NCBI GenBank assembly: GCA_016795145.1
Contig: JAEUII010000003.1
Location: forward strand, 1-43,648
Origin: Planctomycetaceae bacterium
GTDB taxonomy: Bacteria; Planctomycetota; Planctomycetia; Planctomycetales; Planctomycetaceae
Direction of reading: 5' to 3'
Length of the DNA stretch: 43,648 nt
In this document: positions 1 through 8,740 of the stretch, piece by piece
How positions within the stretch are numbered: the first letter of the stretch is position 1
Layout of the letters: each line of letters begins with the position of its first letter
Notes under the pieces: generated by a model
Databases searched by the model: none
What the model was told of the DNA's origin: nothing
Seen by the model: only the letters and a program-made list of their open reading frames with translations
Made by a program: the position numbers and the translations under genes

Positions 1-123
1 AACGACCGTCGCACCATCGACGGCATGTTCACGAATGCGAAGGACATCATGGTGAGCCCGGGCCGAAGTCAGAACTTCAAGGGCTCGTTGATTCAGTCGT
101 GTGGCGGAACGGATTGCGGTCAT
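1..123 (-). CDS. mch: Probable methenyltetrahydromethanopterin cyclohydrolase, N-terminal fragment cut by window edge
   Basis: An open frame runs from an ATG at 123 off the left edge of the window, giving 41 residues. It reads MTAIRSATRLNQRALEVL, then a helix ending in LRI and a GATVV strand. Mch proteins begin the same way: a conserved LN.RA helix, an LR(I/V) strand and a GA.V(I)D turn. Mch converts methenyl-H4MPT to formyl-H4MPT in the cytoplasmic C1 pathway that many planctomycetes carry. It is divergent from the release-factor-like gene, with 124 bp between the two starts. The plus-strand frame over the same bases has no recognisable content. The identification rests on only 41 residues, so it is tentative; the alternative is an unrelated minus-strand gene or chance frame. 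Confidence 0.5.
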   Translation of the reverse strand, partial: MTAIRSATRLNQRALEVLTSARAHHDVLRIREHAVDGATVV

Positions 124-247
124 GGTGATTACATTACAAAGAACCAGGAATATGGAGTGCCTGTTCGCAGCACGGTCTTCCGGAGGATACTCTACGTGAC
201 CATCATCACAACTCTGAGACGGTCTCGAAGAACTGCAATTCCCTTGT

Positions 248-775
248 ATGACTGATCCGATTCTTCCACCCTGCCACCCCTGCAGTCTTCCGGAAGACAA
301 GCTGCTGGAGCAATGCCTTGTTCGCAGAACACGCCACACGGGGCCAGGCGGTCAGCATCGCAACAAGGTTGAAACGGCGATCGAGATCGTTCATCAACCG
401 ACGGGCATCACGTCATTTGCCGGTGAAGAACGCAGTCAGGAAACGAACCGTCGGGAGGCCGTGTTCAGGCTTCGATTATTGCTGGCTCTTAAGATTCGCT
501 CCGTGCACAGCAGCGAAGTGTATCCATCGAAACTCTGGCAGACGCGATGCCGCAATCAGCGAATCTCCTGCAACGAGCGACATGCCGATTTTCCAACTCT
601 GATCGCTGAAGCTCTGGATGCCGTGGACGCAAAGGACGCTGATGTCCGTCGAGCTGCAGCGGCCCTTGGCTGTTCGACTTCGCAGCTGGTCCGTTTTCTT
701 GCTCGCATGCCCGAGGCACTGCAGCGAGTGAACGAGGCCCGTGCTGAAAAAGGGCTGCATCGATTGCTGCCGTAG
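248..775 (+). CDS. Class I release factor-like protein with GGQ motif (ArfB/PrfH-like)
   Basis: This 175-residue protein carries the catalytic release-factor signature GPGGQHRNKV at residues 32-41, with the GGQ at 34-36. The GGQ loop enters the ribosomal peptidyl transferase centre and hydrolyses peptidyl-tRNA. It is much shorter than RF1 or RF2 and has no codon-recognition domain, so it belongs with the single-domain rescue factors or release-factor-like proteins. The RF-1 domain covers about residues 20-105; a second helical part follows (about 115-175), ending in a basic stretch. That tail is less lysine-rich than the mRNA-channel tail of E. coli ArfB. The gene ends 35 bp before the convergent ribonuclease D gene. 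The family is clear; a role in ribosome rescue is inferred. Confidence 0.85.
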   Translation: MTDPILPPCHPCSLPEDKLLEQCLVRRTRHTGPGGQHRNKVETAIEIVHQPTGITSFAGEERSQETNRREAVFRLRLLLALKIRSVHSSEVYPSKLWQTRCRNQRISCNERHADFPTLIAEALDAVDAKDADVRRAAAALGCSTSQLVRFLARMPEALQRVNEARAEKGLHRLLP

Positions 776-810
776 TCGCAGCAGCTTACCGTGTCGTCAG
801 CACTGTCTGG

Positions 811-2034
811 CTATCGGCCTTTGCCCGAACCGCGTTCCGGCTTCTCTGGTCGGTCTGGCTTCTCTTCAAAGATCAGCGGAGTCGATGAATTCGCCGGAGC
901 CACTCGAAACTGCACCCGTCCTTCCAGAACCTTTCGCAGCAGGTCTCCGCAGACCTCGCCCCGCCAGCCGCTCAGCAGCCTCGGTGTCTCACCTTTTTCG
1001 CCCTGACGAATCGCACGGACAAGTTCGTTCAGATCGCGATTGGTTCCGACCAGTGACTGAGCGATATCCAGCTCCGCGCAGACGTTGCCCAAAGCAAGTC
1101 CAAGCAAACGCGAAATGACCTGTTCATCGGAGGATGAGTCGTCTGAGTGTTTGATGCGTCGAGGAAGTTCGTCTTCCGGAATCCGCAGCGCTTCGTCAAT
1201 GACACCCACAATGTCTTCGAGCCGCTTTTTGTATTCAGGCCGATTGAGATCGCGGGTCTGCAGCGCCTGCTGGACCGTTCGCGGGCGACGGCGAGCCAGA
1301 TCGATCAGCAGGTCATCTCGCAACACACGGCGAGCCGGCTTGTTTCGAAAGGCCGCTTCCTCCTCACGCCAACTGGCAAGCTTCTGAGCGACAGCAAGTT
1401 CACGCCGAGGAAGCTTGTGGATGCCGGAAAGACGTTCCCACGGTTCCTGCTGCTCGTCTTCAAAGATCTCGCTGCACATGCGGTCGAATTCGGCATAGGC
1501 CCAGTCGAGCCGTCCCTTCTGCTGAAGCCATCGCGACTGACGACTCCAGACATCCAGGACATGATCAACGTCTTCCAGAGCGTAGTGAATCTGCTCGGGC
1601 GAAAGCGGACGACGAAGCCAGTCCGTCCGAGTCTGATCGTTCTTGATCGTCTCACCCAGCACTCGTTCAATGATGGCAGAATACGACATCGGGTAGCTGC
1701 GACCTCGCAGTCCTTCTGCAATCTGTATGTCAACAAGTCGCTGAGGAACCAGGCCGCTGCGCTGAATGCAGAAACGAATCTCTGCCTGACCGCCATGAAC
1801 AACAACCGTTGTTTCTTCATCCGCCATGATGTCCCACCATGCCCCCAGCGAAGGCACGGTCAGCGGGTCAACAGCCACGCACCGTTCCGGCGTGGCAAAC
1901 TGCAGCAGCCCAAGTTCCGGGCGGTACCCTATATCCGAAACAAACTCAGTATCGAACGCAACGATACCGCAACTTCGGATATGGTCACAAAGTTCGAGGA
2001 AGTCGTATTGGTGGTCGATGATCTCGGAGGACAT
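811..2034 (-). CDS. rnd: Ribonuclease D (DEDD 3'-5' exoribonuclease with HRDC domain)
   Basis: The 407-residue product has the RNase D layout. The DEDDy nuclease domain (about residues 1-190) shows exo I as FDTEF, with Asp28 and Glu30, and exo III as YALEDV. An HRDC domain follows (about 215-290, starting near LASWREEEAA), and then a helical C-terminal region. It trims the 3' ends of structured RNAs such as tRNA precursors in the cytoplasm. In exo II the usual aspartate of the H-x4-D motif appears as glutamate (HGGQAE); I believe Glu occurs here in other bacterial RNase D-like proteins, so I do not read it as inactivation. It is last in a minus-strand run after the PQQ-propeller gene, with a 105-bp gap, and could be co-transcribed with it. 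Confidence 0.92.
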   Translation of the reverse strand: MSSEIIDHQYDFLELCDHIRSCGIVAFDTEFVSDIGYRPELGLLQFATPERCVAVDPLTVPSLGAWWDIMADEETTVVVHGGQAEIRFCIQRSGLVPQRLVDIQIAEGLRGRSYPMSYSAIIERVLGETIKNDQTRTDWLRRPLSPEQIHYALEDVDHVLDVWSRQSRWLQQKGRLDWAYAEFDRMCSEIFEDEQQEPWERLSGIHKLPRRELAVAQKLASWREEEAAFRNKPARRVLRDDLLIDLARRRPRTVQQALQTRDLNRPEYKKRLEDIVGVIDEALRIPEDELPRRIKHSDDSSSDEQVISRLLGLALGNVCAELDIAQSLVGTNRDLNELVRAIRQGEKGETPRLLSGWRGEVCGDLLRKVLEGRVQFRVAPANSSTPLIFEEKPDRPEKPERGSGKGR

Positions 2035-2139
2035 TGTTTCTCGGCAGCGTGGCGGCGGGACTTTCGACGGAGGATAATGTGGTCCCCACGGGATTTCGAT
2101 CGAACGGCCGGTTGTTTCCGGAAAGCCCCAGCCACCTGG

Positions 2140-5100
2140 TTAGGGAGTCTCTGGCTTTGACGACTCTTTTCCGGCCGCCTTGACGGAAAAACGAATGATT
2201 CCGTCGCGAGTCATCAGTTCGATCATCGACTCTGCTGCGATGTGGTGGCAGAAGAATGGTCGCGAGCTGGAGATGAGTGATTCTCTTGCTTTGATCTCAC
2301 CCGTATTCGTATCGATCAGCTGTGCGTCAAGAAACTCGCCATCCAGTTCATCGCCATTGTCGTCGGTCTGCGTTCGAATGCCCCAGGCGACCATCAGGTC
2401 GGTGGGGCTTCCAGCCACTTCAGGAAAGACCGAGTTGCTTAGACGCTGGCTCCATTGAAGTGTACCAGTCTGAGGCTCCAGGCTGAGCAGGAGGCCATCG
2501 GCGAGCTGCGGTTCCTTCGTTCGATTATTTCCGATCAGGCCACCCAATCCTCGGATGCGGTTGTCTTCCAGTCCGACAAAAAGGCGACCATTCCGTTCAA
2601 ACGCCATGACGCCGAAAACGATTCCACTGCCGTTGTCGATCAGTTCCTTAACCGTTGTGCTGAACTGGATCTTTCCAGCTCGAGCATCGATCATCACGAT
2701 CTGATGGTTTGAGCTGACGGTGAGAACACGATCTTCCGGCAGCAGTTGAAAGATCTGGTCGAGCGAATTACTTCCAGCCGTGATGGGTTCTTCGTCCGCC
2801 AGAATGTCTTCTGCGGAGGCTCCATCGAAAACACGAATTCGTGATTCGTAGTCGGAATACACAATGAACCGCCCGAACGTCTTCGTCTCAGTCGCATGGC
2901 CAAACTGCAGGCGTCCCGGAGGCAACTCCTGTCCATCGCGCGTTCGAAATCGGCGATAGGATTCGAGATCACTTCCCATGACGACGATCACGGTGTCGTC
3001 ACCAAAGATGCGTTTGATGCCTGGCTGATATTCGACTTCCGGAGACAACGGAAGATTACGCGTCCAGAGATCCTGGCCGGTGACCGGGTTGGTGCAGTGC
3101 AGGACCCCGTTGAAGTGCCAGACGAAAACGCTGGCCGTGAGCGGACCGTATTCCACCGAAGCATCTTCCGGCTCATTCGTTCGGTATCGTCGCGACCAGA
3201 TGGTTGAAGCTCGTCCGGGGACCACGCAGGAGACCATCATGATCTCCGTTGCCCCCGTCAAAGGCACAAGTCCTGGCGTCGCGGTTCCATCGCTCGTCTG
3301 CCGAAACGCCAGAGTATCCCGCCCCAGTGCGGATGGCAGCACCAGTCGATCACGAAACTGCCCGTCGCGCGAGTCCAGGGTAATCAGCTCGACTCCTTCC
3401 ATCCCGTCGATCAGCATGGCTCGATGCTTCATCCATGTCGGAGTCCATCCGATCGTTGCGCCGCGTTCGACAGTCGACATGTCCCACCAGGACTGATGCA
3501 TCAGCGGAGTTGAAGACGCTTCGATCGTGTCGGACGACTGCAGTCCCTTCGAACTGATGGCCTCAGACGTCCGATCCGGTGGGTGAAACTTCTCGTAGAT
3601 CTGTTCCGGATCAAATCCCGGGACGACTTCCATTGACCGCAGACGTTCCAGCTCTTCACGTCGTGCTGTGGCTTCCGAAGAGCCTGTCCTGGCGACTTGC
3701 AGACTTGCCGCGGCGATAAGTTCTGCAGCCGATAATTCACCCGATTGGATCAACCGCCGCAAAAGTGGTCGATACCACCGCACCGCGCTTTCGGATTCCG
3801 GAAACACGACCATGTCGGCCGCCAGTGCACGCAGCTGAGGAATTGTTGCGGCGTCGACTTGCTCCTGCGTCAAATCGGCCAGTCGAACGGGCGCATTGAG
3901 CAGTATGTCAGGCCGGACACTCCATTGATCTGTGACGCTGATGGGAGACTTCCATTCTTTGAATTCAGCAAGCTCACGAATGGTCTCCGCTTTGTCTTCG
4001 ACGTTCGGTCGTTTCAGCAGTGTCAGCACAGCAACACGAAGTTGTTGTTCCGGGGTCAGAGAAAGTTCCGCCAGCAGCTTCAGATCTTCTTCATTGTGCT
4101 GTGACAGCTCCCCGGAGTTCTCACCGCCAAAGAGCTCATCTCCCCAGGTGTGCAGCGTGATCTCGGCCAGAAATCGAGTGATGCGATCATCATGGTTCTG
4201 ACTTGTTGTCTGAGCTTCGCGGGTCGCAAGCTTCAGAAGCTCAACGGCGTCGGAACGACGTCCAATCAGTGACAGCAACTGAGCTTGTTTCAGCACGACA
4301 TCATCACTGACCGGGCGATGCTCCGTCAGCTGTTGAATCACTTCGGGCTGAATCAGCGAGTTGACGGTATCGTAGGACGTCACTGAGACCGGAGTTGATA
4401 CAAGGACTCGATTGTCGAACCCCACCAGCGCTCCGTACGGAAACTCCCTCAGCTCAGTCAGCTGCAAATGGTCTGTGGAGACCACTTGGCCGTCACTGAG
4501 GCGAATGAACAGGAGAGGTCCGGAGCTCTGAGGGATCAGACAATACTGACCACCGCAGATTGCTCGACCGCTGGAAGTGGGAATCTCCGTCACCCACTGT
4601 TGAACACCGCTCGCCAGGTCAAGGCTTCGACAATGTCGCTTGCCCGCCAGAATTACCTGTTGATCGAGCAGCGCGGCAATGTAGTAGTCGGGACTGTTTC
4701 CGACATCACCCGGACCGAATGCTCGGCGGTCAACCTGCCACAGGATTCTTCCTGTTTGTGCATCCACCGCTTTCACCGTCGTGCTGACAGGGCTGCTGCA
4801 AACAATGACACTGCCGTTGGTGACAGGAGTGAAGACCGCCGGACTGTCGATCCAATCTTCCTCCAGCAGCATGTGAATATCGGTTTCTTTATTGGCGTCG
4901 ATGGTGTCACGTGTCGCCATCGCCCACAGAAGCTGCCCGTCATTCGCTCGAACTGCGGCCATCAGGCCATCAGCCAAAGAGCAAATCACGGACTCCCTGT
5001 TGACAAAGCAGACGCTGCATCCGTCAGCCGGGTTCCATGCATCCAGCCGCTGAGCACCCAGCTTGTCATAGAAGGCAATCGGTTGTTGCCATTCGATCTT

Positions 5101-6708
5101 CCCGGTTCGACGCTGAAGACAATTGAGAACACATTGTTCCGACATCGCGCTCAGAATAAACAACTGCTCCCCATGAACAACAGGGGCCGAAAGAAAGCGG
5201 TGACCAGCGAGAGTGTATTGTGAACCGGTTGTCTTGATTGCGCCTTTCGGATCCTGTTTCGCAGGATGTGAAGAACCCGGGTCTTTGGTATTGCCCGATG
5301 CCTCACTTGCCAAAGGATGCTCGGAAATCTTCTGAACAACTTTGTACGAGTAGGCAGACGCAGTTCCAGCGGTCCACGCAACCTCGGGAAGCCCGCCCGC
5401 GACACGACGGACAGCGACAAGTCGTGTGGCCGGCTGGCTGCTGTTCTCCTCATCACGCTCGACCCCAACGCGAAACGGATTGCGAATGGGGTTCCCGAAA
5501 CCTTCTTCGAACGCCGAATGTCCTTTCCCGTCGAACACATCAAAATGATCAAGGAACCACAGATACTCGTCATCGGAGGTCAGAATTCCAAAGGTGTGAA
5601 TACCGCTCAGGCGCAACGGCTGGTCGACAAATTTTGGAAACTCTTCATTCATCAGGACCGGTGACGATGGAATCCTGACTGGTGACCTGAAGGCGTCCGT
5701 TGGCAGCGACCATCGTTCCTTTCCCGTTGCTGCATCGATCGCCACAAGACGCAGAGGTGTCCGAAGAATGCACTCATTGCCCCAGACGATGACCGGCCAG
5801 TTATGAAACTCACCAGCGCCGCGAGTCGTCTCAGGCTGATACCCCGACAGCAGCTGATCGGTCATGACGCGGGGAACACCGGACCGCAGCCAAAGACTTT
5901 CGGTCCACGTCCAGTTTGGAACAGGCCACGCAGCCGAAACGTCGATCGACTGCTGCTGGGCCGGAATGTTCGTGACCGAAGGCGACGATGCAGGCAGACG
6001 GCTTAGTCGCTGCGCCAACTGATCCTTGAGCACACGTTGACGACTGCCCGCTTCTGACTCAAGAATTGATCCATCGAATTCCGGGCGAAGGATCTCCAGC
6101 TGGCGAGCTGCCGCCTTTGGCTGATCAGTCAGGAGCCATGTTGTCGCCGCTAGCAGACGACACTGCAGGGAAACTCGGCTTACGGGGTACTTTGCCGCAA
6201 CTTGTTCAAACTCACGCGGGTCGGCTTTGCTGAGTGCGTCCCGAAGTTCCGCTTCAGCAACCACAGACGTCATCTGGTCCCACGCACGCTGAATTTGAAC
6301 GGGTGCGTTTTTCAGGTGGAGAATCAATGTGCCCCGAAAACTTGACACTGGCGTATCAGGAGCCAGATACAGGAAACCATCCTGAGGTTCCGCAAAGAAC
6401 CTCAGCAGCGATTCGAAGTCCTGGTCGCCGAGCTGGCTGGCCTGAAGCCGTTCCGCAAACGCTTCCCGCTCACGAACACGAAGCAGCTTCTCCTGAAGCA
6501 CCTCAGGAGTTCCAAAGGGATGAACTTCAGCGGATGGATTCTTCTCTTCCTGCCCCCGGGCTGCAGTCGCAGTCAGAACAACGAGCGCAACGCTGAAGGG
6601 AATGAGGCAGCAGAACGCGAACAGCGCCGTTCGAGCCTTTATTGCCTGTTCACTTTTCAGATCTGTGCGACTCATTGTGAGCGTTTTCAGGGCTCGAGCG
6701 ATCAACAT
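2140..6708 (-). CDS. Giant exported PQQ-like beta-propeller protein
   Basis: The protein has 1522 residues. A hydrophobic segment near residues 28-50 ends in TAARGQ, consistent with a signal peptide or N-terminal anchor, so the rest should be extracytoplasmic. A helical, TPR-like stretch (about 95-235) comes first. Two PQQ/BamB-type propellers follow, at about 290-820 and 1110-1510, with repeated blade motifs such as DAATGKERW, DAQTGRILW and NPVTGQDLW. A mostly helical linker lies between them. This two-propeller design is typical of very large planctomycete proteins; the substrate is unknown and I see no heme motif or PQQ-dehydrogenase catalytic signature, so a scaffold role is inferred. An alternative start at 6675 (MSRTDLK) would shorten the basic N-terminus. 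It starts 36 bp after the ACT gene, probably as one transcript. Confidence 0.85.
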   Translation of the reverse strand: MLIARALKTLTMSRTDLKSEQAIKARTALFAFCCLIPFSVALVVLTATAARGQEEKNPSAEVHPFGTPEVLQEKLLRVREREAFAERLQASQLGDQDFESLLRFFAEPQDGFLYLAPDTPVSSFRGTLILHLKNAPVQIQRAWDQMTSVVAEAELRDALSKADPREFEQVAAKYPVSRVSLQCRLLAATTWLLTDQPKAAARQLEILRPEFDGSILESEAGSRQRVLKDQLAQRLSRLPASSPSVTNIPAQQQSIDVSAAWPVPNWTWTESLWLRSGVPRVMTDQLLSGYQPETTRGAGEFHNWPVIVWGNECILRTPLRLVAIDAATGKERWSLPTDAFRSPVRIPSSPVLMNEEFPKFVDQPLRLSGIHTFGILTSDDEYLWFLDHFDVFDGKGHSAFEEGFGNPIRNPFRVGVERDEENSSQPATRLVAVRRVAGGLPEVAWTAGTASAYSYKVVQKISEHPLASEASGNTKDPGSSHPAKQDPKGAIKTTGSQYTLAGHRFLSAPVVHGEQLFILSAMSEQCVLNCLQRRTGKIEWQQPIAFYDKLGAQRLDAWNPADGCSVCFVNRESVICSLADGLMAAVRANDGQLLWAMATRDTIDANKETDIHMLLEEDWIDSPAVFTPVTNGSVIVCSSPVSTTVKAVDAQTGRILWQVDRRAFGPGDVGNSPDYYIAALLDQQVILAGKRHCRSLDLASGVQQWVTEIPTSSGRAICGGQYCLIPQSSGPLLFIRLSDGQVVSTDHLQLTELREFPYGALVGFDNRVLVSTPVSVTSYDTVNSLIQPEVIQQLTEHRPVSDDVVLKQAQLLSLIGRRSDAVELLKLATREAQTTSQNHDDRITRFLAEITLHTWGDELFGGENSGELSQHNEEDLKLLAELSLTPEQQLRVAVLTLLKRPNVEDKAETIRELAEFKEWKSPISVTDQWSVRPDILLNAPVRLADLTQEQVDAATIPQLRALAADMVVFPESESAVRWYRPLLRRLIQSGELSAAELIAAASLQVARTGSSEATARREELERLRSMEVVPGFDPEQIYEKFHPPDRTSEAISSKGLQSSDTIEASSTPLMHQSWWDMSTVERGATIGWTPTWMKHRAMLIDGMEGVELITLDSRDGQFRDRLVLPSALGRDTLAFRQTSDGTATPGLVPLTGATEIMMVSCVVPGRASTIWSRRYRTNEPEDASVEYGPLTASVFVWHFNGVLHCTNPVTGQDLWTRNLPLSPEVEYQPGIKRIFGDDTVIVVMGSDLESYRRFRTRDGQELPPGRLQFGHATETKTFGRFIVYSDYESRIRVFDGASAEDILADEEPITAGSNSLDQIFQLLPEDRVLTVSSNHQIVMIDARAGKIQFSTTVKELIDNGSGIVFGVMAFERNGRLFVGLEDNRIRGLGGLIGNNRTKEPQLADGLLLSLEPQTGTLQWSQRLSNSVFPEVAGSPTDLMVAWGIRTQTDDNGDELDGEFLDAQLIDTNTGEIKARESLISSSRPFFCHHIAAESMIELMTRDGIIRFSVKAAGKESSKPETP

Positions 6709-6744
6709 GGTTCCGACAAAGAGTGTCTGGCTCTTCGGCCCATG

Positions 6745-7254
6745 TCAAAAGAAATCGTCATGATGCATCAGATCATCTTCGGTCACGAGTTCGTAACCCT
6801 GTTCCTTCAGGACACGAAGGGCTTCGTCACGCTCTTCAACATAGACCGCGACGGCACCTCGCCCCTGCTTTCGGTACATCATCGGATAGACGTAGTGCAC
6901 ATTGAGTTCAGCCGACATGAGACGACCAAGGACGGAAGTGTGCGGCTGCTCAGACGCCGGCAGCAGGACACCGATGACGTCCGTTTCAAACATATGCACG
7001 CCAGCGAACGTCAGCAGCTCATGAGCCCGTTCGTAGTTATCCACAATGATCCGCGCCACAGCGCAGTCGGACGAATCATTGATCGTCAGCGCGACGATCT
7101 TCAAATCATCACGCTCAACCCGACGAAGCAGGTCATGCAATGAGCCGACTCGATTTTCCAGGAAGATGATGAACTGCCGAAGACACGGCCAGTCGCGACC
7201 ACGAGAGGTGACGGGAGCAACGGGGGCATCGTCATCGCTAAAGGCTGAACTCAT
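6745..7254 (-). CDS. Tandem ACT-domain protein
   Basis: A 169-residue soluble protein with two ACT-like folds. The first (about residues 26-98) opens with LRQFIIFLENRVGSLHDLL, where the N-R-V-G-S-L turn is the classic ACT ligand loop. The second (about 104-160) has the pattern LNVHYVYPMM...AVYVEERDEAL seen in paired ACT proteins. No catalytic domain is present. Such proteins bind amino acids or other small ligands and act as regulators or as stand-alone sensor subunits. It heads the minus-strand run ACT protein, PQQ-propeller protein and RNase D, but that order does not reveal its ligand. Confident on fold; function unknown. Confidence 0.85.
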   Translation of the reverse strand: MSSAFSDDDAPVAPVTSRGRDWPCLRQFIIFLENRVGSLHDLLRRVERDDLKIVALTINDSSDCAVARIIVDNYERAHELLTFAGVHMFETDVIGVLLPASEQPHTSVLGRLMSAELNVHYVYPMMYRKQGRGAVAVYVEERDEALRVLKEQGYELVTEDDLMHHDDFF

Positions 7255-7607
7255 AAAAGAACTCTCCGGGGCTCATTGGTCCCGATGGGGTCGACGTAAG
7301 ACTGGCAGGCAATTCCGGGCAGGCACAACGACAGGCAAACCATGGCACGCCCGAAGCTGCCATGCTCCTTCCTGTCGGTCGGTCACATGATAGGCAGGCT
7401 GGGCGGGAAGCGGAATCCCAGTTCATTTCCTCGTAAAATGGCAAAATGTAGGGATCGGAGTCATGCGAAGAACGCTCTGCCTGGCAACGCATGCTTCCAC
7501 AAATGCCCTGAGAATACCCATGATCCTGGAAGTCGCTGATTGTCGGAGCACTGTGGACTGCGTAGGATGCTCGACTTCCGATCTTTTCCCTTTCAGTAGT
7601 CCTCGCC
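7255..7607. other. Divergent intergenic region without a gene
   Basis: This 353-bp stretch separates the divergent ACT (minus) and rsfS (plus) genes and must hold both promoters. The frames through it have no protein-like composition or recognisable motif. I see no strong hairpin or repeat and no promoter I can place with confidence. Confidence 0.5.
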
Positions 7608-8099
7608 ATGTCCTCTTCGTCACGTACAGAAACCCTGCATACTATCTCCGCTAAGACTGGTGGAACGATTCCACGTTCTCAGGAACTCTACGCGACCAGC
7701 CTGGCGAATGCGGTGACTGCGGCTCATATCGCCGATCAGCTGCGAGGCCAGAACATTGTGGTCCTGGACCTGACCGGGATTACATCGATCGTTGACTTCT
7801 TTGTGGTTGTCACGGGAACCAGCGGCCGACAGATGCATGCTGTGGCAGACGAAGTCAATCGGAAGCTCAAGCACGAAGATGGCAACCGTCGGCTCAGCAT
7901 CGAAGGCTACCGCACCGAAGGCAACTGGATCCTGGTGGACTACGGCGACGTCGTTCTGCACGTCTTTACGCCGGAAGGGCGAGCACTCTACAACCTGGAA
8001 CAGCTCTGGGCCGACGCTCCTCGCATCGACTGGCAGAAGCTGGCTCCAGGCACCGCAGGGAAAGCTACGGCATCACAAACTGATGCCCCTCAGGCTTAA
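7608..8099 (+). CDS. rsfS: Ribosomal silencing factor RsfS (Iojap/DUF143)
   Basis: A 163-residue protein whose core (about residues 32-140) matches RsfS. It has the NIVVLDLTGI strand, then DFFVVVTGTSGRQMHAVADE, the segment GYRTEGNWILVDYGDVVLHVF, and ends LYNLEQLWADAP. RsfS binds ribosomal protein uL14 and blocks joining of the 30S and 50S subunits when nutrients are scarce. About 30 N-terminal residues and a Thr/Ala-rich C-terminal tail lie outside the usual family length. The tail coding sequence overlaps the 3' end of the convergent universal stress protein gene by 35 bp. The family's frequent neighbour nadD is not present in this window. Confidence 0.95.
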   Translation: MSSSSRTETLHTISAKTGGTIPRSQELYATSLANAVTAAHIADQLRGQNIVVLDLTGITSIVDFFVVVTGTSGRQMHAVADEVNRKLKHEDGNRRLSIEGYRTEGNWILVDYGDVVLHVFTPEGRALYNLEQLWADAPRIDWQKLAPGTAGKATASQTDAPQA

Positions 8100-8535
8100 C
8101 GGTCAGAACCGGACACGGGGCTTTGCGAACAACTCGTTCGGCGACGCTTCCCATCAGAATGTGCATCAGCGCGGATCGACCGTGAGTACCGATCACGATC
8201 AGATCGACGTCCTTCTCTTTTGCGTATTCGATGATCTCAAGAAACGCGGTGCCGACACGCACGTCTCGAACGATCGGCTTGCCGTTGTCCCATCCGTCGC
8301 ACGGTAACTTCTGAAGCTGCGCGGCAGCATCCTTCGCCATGGACTGAGCCTGAGCCTGCATCGATTCCACAGAGAACGCTGCAGCTTCGGGAACCAGCAT
8401 GGCAGGGTCCGGGACGACGTGCAGCAGATGAACCTCCGATCCAAATCGAGCGGCAATCGCACACGCATACTCGACGGCAGGCTTTGCGAAGTCACTGAAG
8501 TCCGTTGGCACCAGGATTTTGTTGAGCTGGATCAT
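8065..8535 (-). CDS. Universal stress protein, UspA family
   Basis: A 156-residue single-domain Usp. It starts IQLNKILVPTDFSDFAKPAV, the family's first strand with the conserved Asp. It ends with the ATP-binding loop GTHGRSALMHILMGSVAERV, which fits the G-2x-G-9x-G-S pattern, so it should be an ATP-binding rather than a UspA-like non-binding member. It is cytoplasmic and usually dimeric, induced by energy or redox stress. It is convergent with rsfS and overlaps its 3' end by 35 bp. A 28-bp perfect inverted repeat lies about 85 bp upstream of its start. Confidence 0.95.
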   Translation of the reverse strand: MIQLNKILVPTDFSDFAKPAVEYACAIAARFGSEVHLLHVVPDPAMLVPEAAAFSVESMQAQAQSMAKDAAAQLQKLPCDGWDNGKPIVRDVRVGTAFLEIIEYAKEKDVDLIVIGTHGRSALMHILMGSVAERVVRKAPCPVLTVKPEGHQFVMP

Positions 8536-8620
8536 GGTTTTTATCCAATCACTATGGGGGAAACTGGTTTGCAGGTTGTCAAACAGGACTAGTTTGTCAC
8601 ATCAACAACTTGGGTTTAGC

Positions 8621-8687
8621 CGTCATTCCCGCGCAGGCGGGAACCCAGAACGTTGAAAGCTGGGTTCCCGCCTGCGCGGGAATGACG
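8621..8687. repeat. Perfect 28-bp inverted repeat (CGTCATTCCCGCG palindrome)
   Basis: Arms 8621-8648 and 8660-8687 are perfect reverse complements around an 11-bp loop. The outer sequence is CGTCATTCCCGCG and the inner part ends GGGAACCCAG. It lies between two minus-strand genes, the DUF4405 protein and the universal stress protein. A single arm of the same element occurs at 18476-18502, so it is an interspersed palindromic unit. It could also work as a transcription terminator after the DUF4405 gene, although no clear T-run follows. Confidence 0.85.
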
Positions 8688-8740
8688 AACCCTTCTTCGT
8701 TGTTCTGACGGAGTACTCGATTTCACTGGCTCGCTGCTTG

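Noticed and set aside
25..255. 76-codon plus-strand frame at the left edge
   Set aside because: The minus strand gives a better protein (Mch-like N-terminus), and the plus frame has no recognisable ending of a known family.
1561..1830. Inactive RNase D because of Glu in place of Asp in exo II
   Set aside because: The other acidic residues are present, and I believe Glu occurs here in other bacterial RNase D-like proteins, so the change alone does not show loss of activity.
1147..2160. 337-codon plus-strand frame opposite ribonuclease D
   Set aside because: RNase D motifs on the minus strand are clear; the opposite frame has no recognisable feature.
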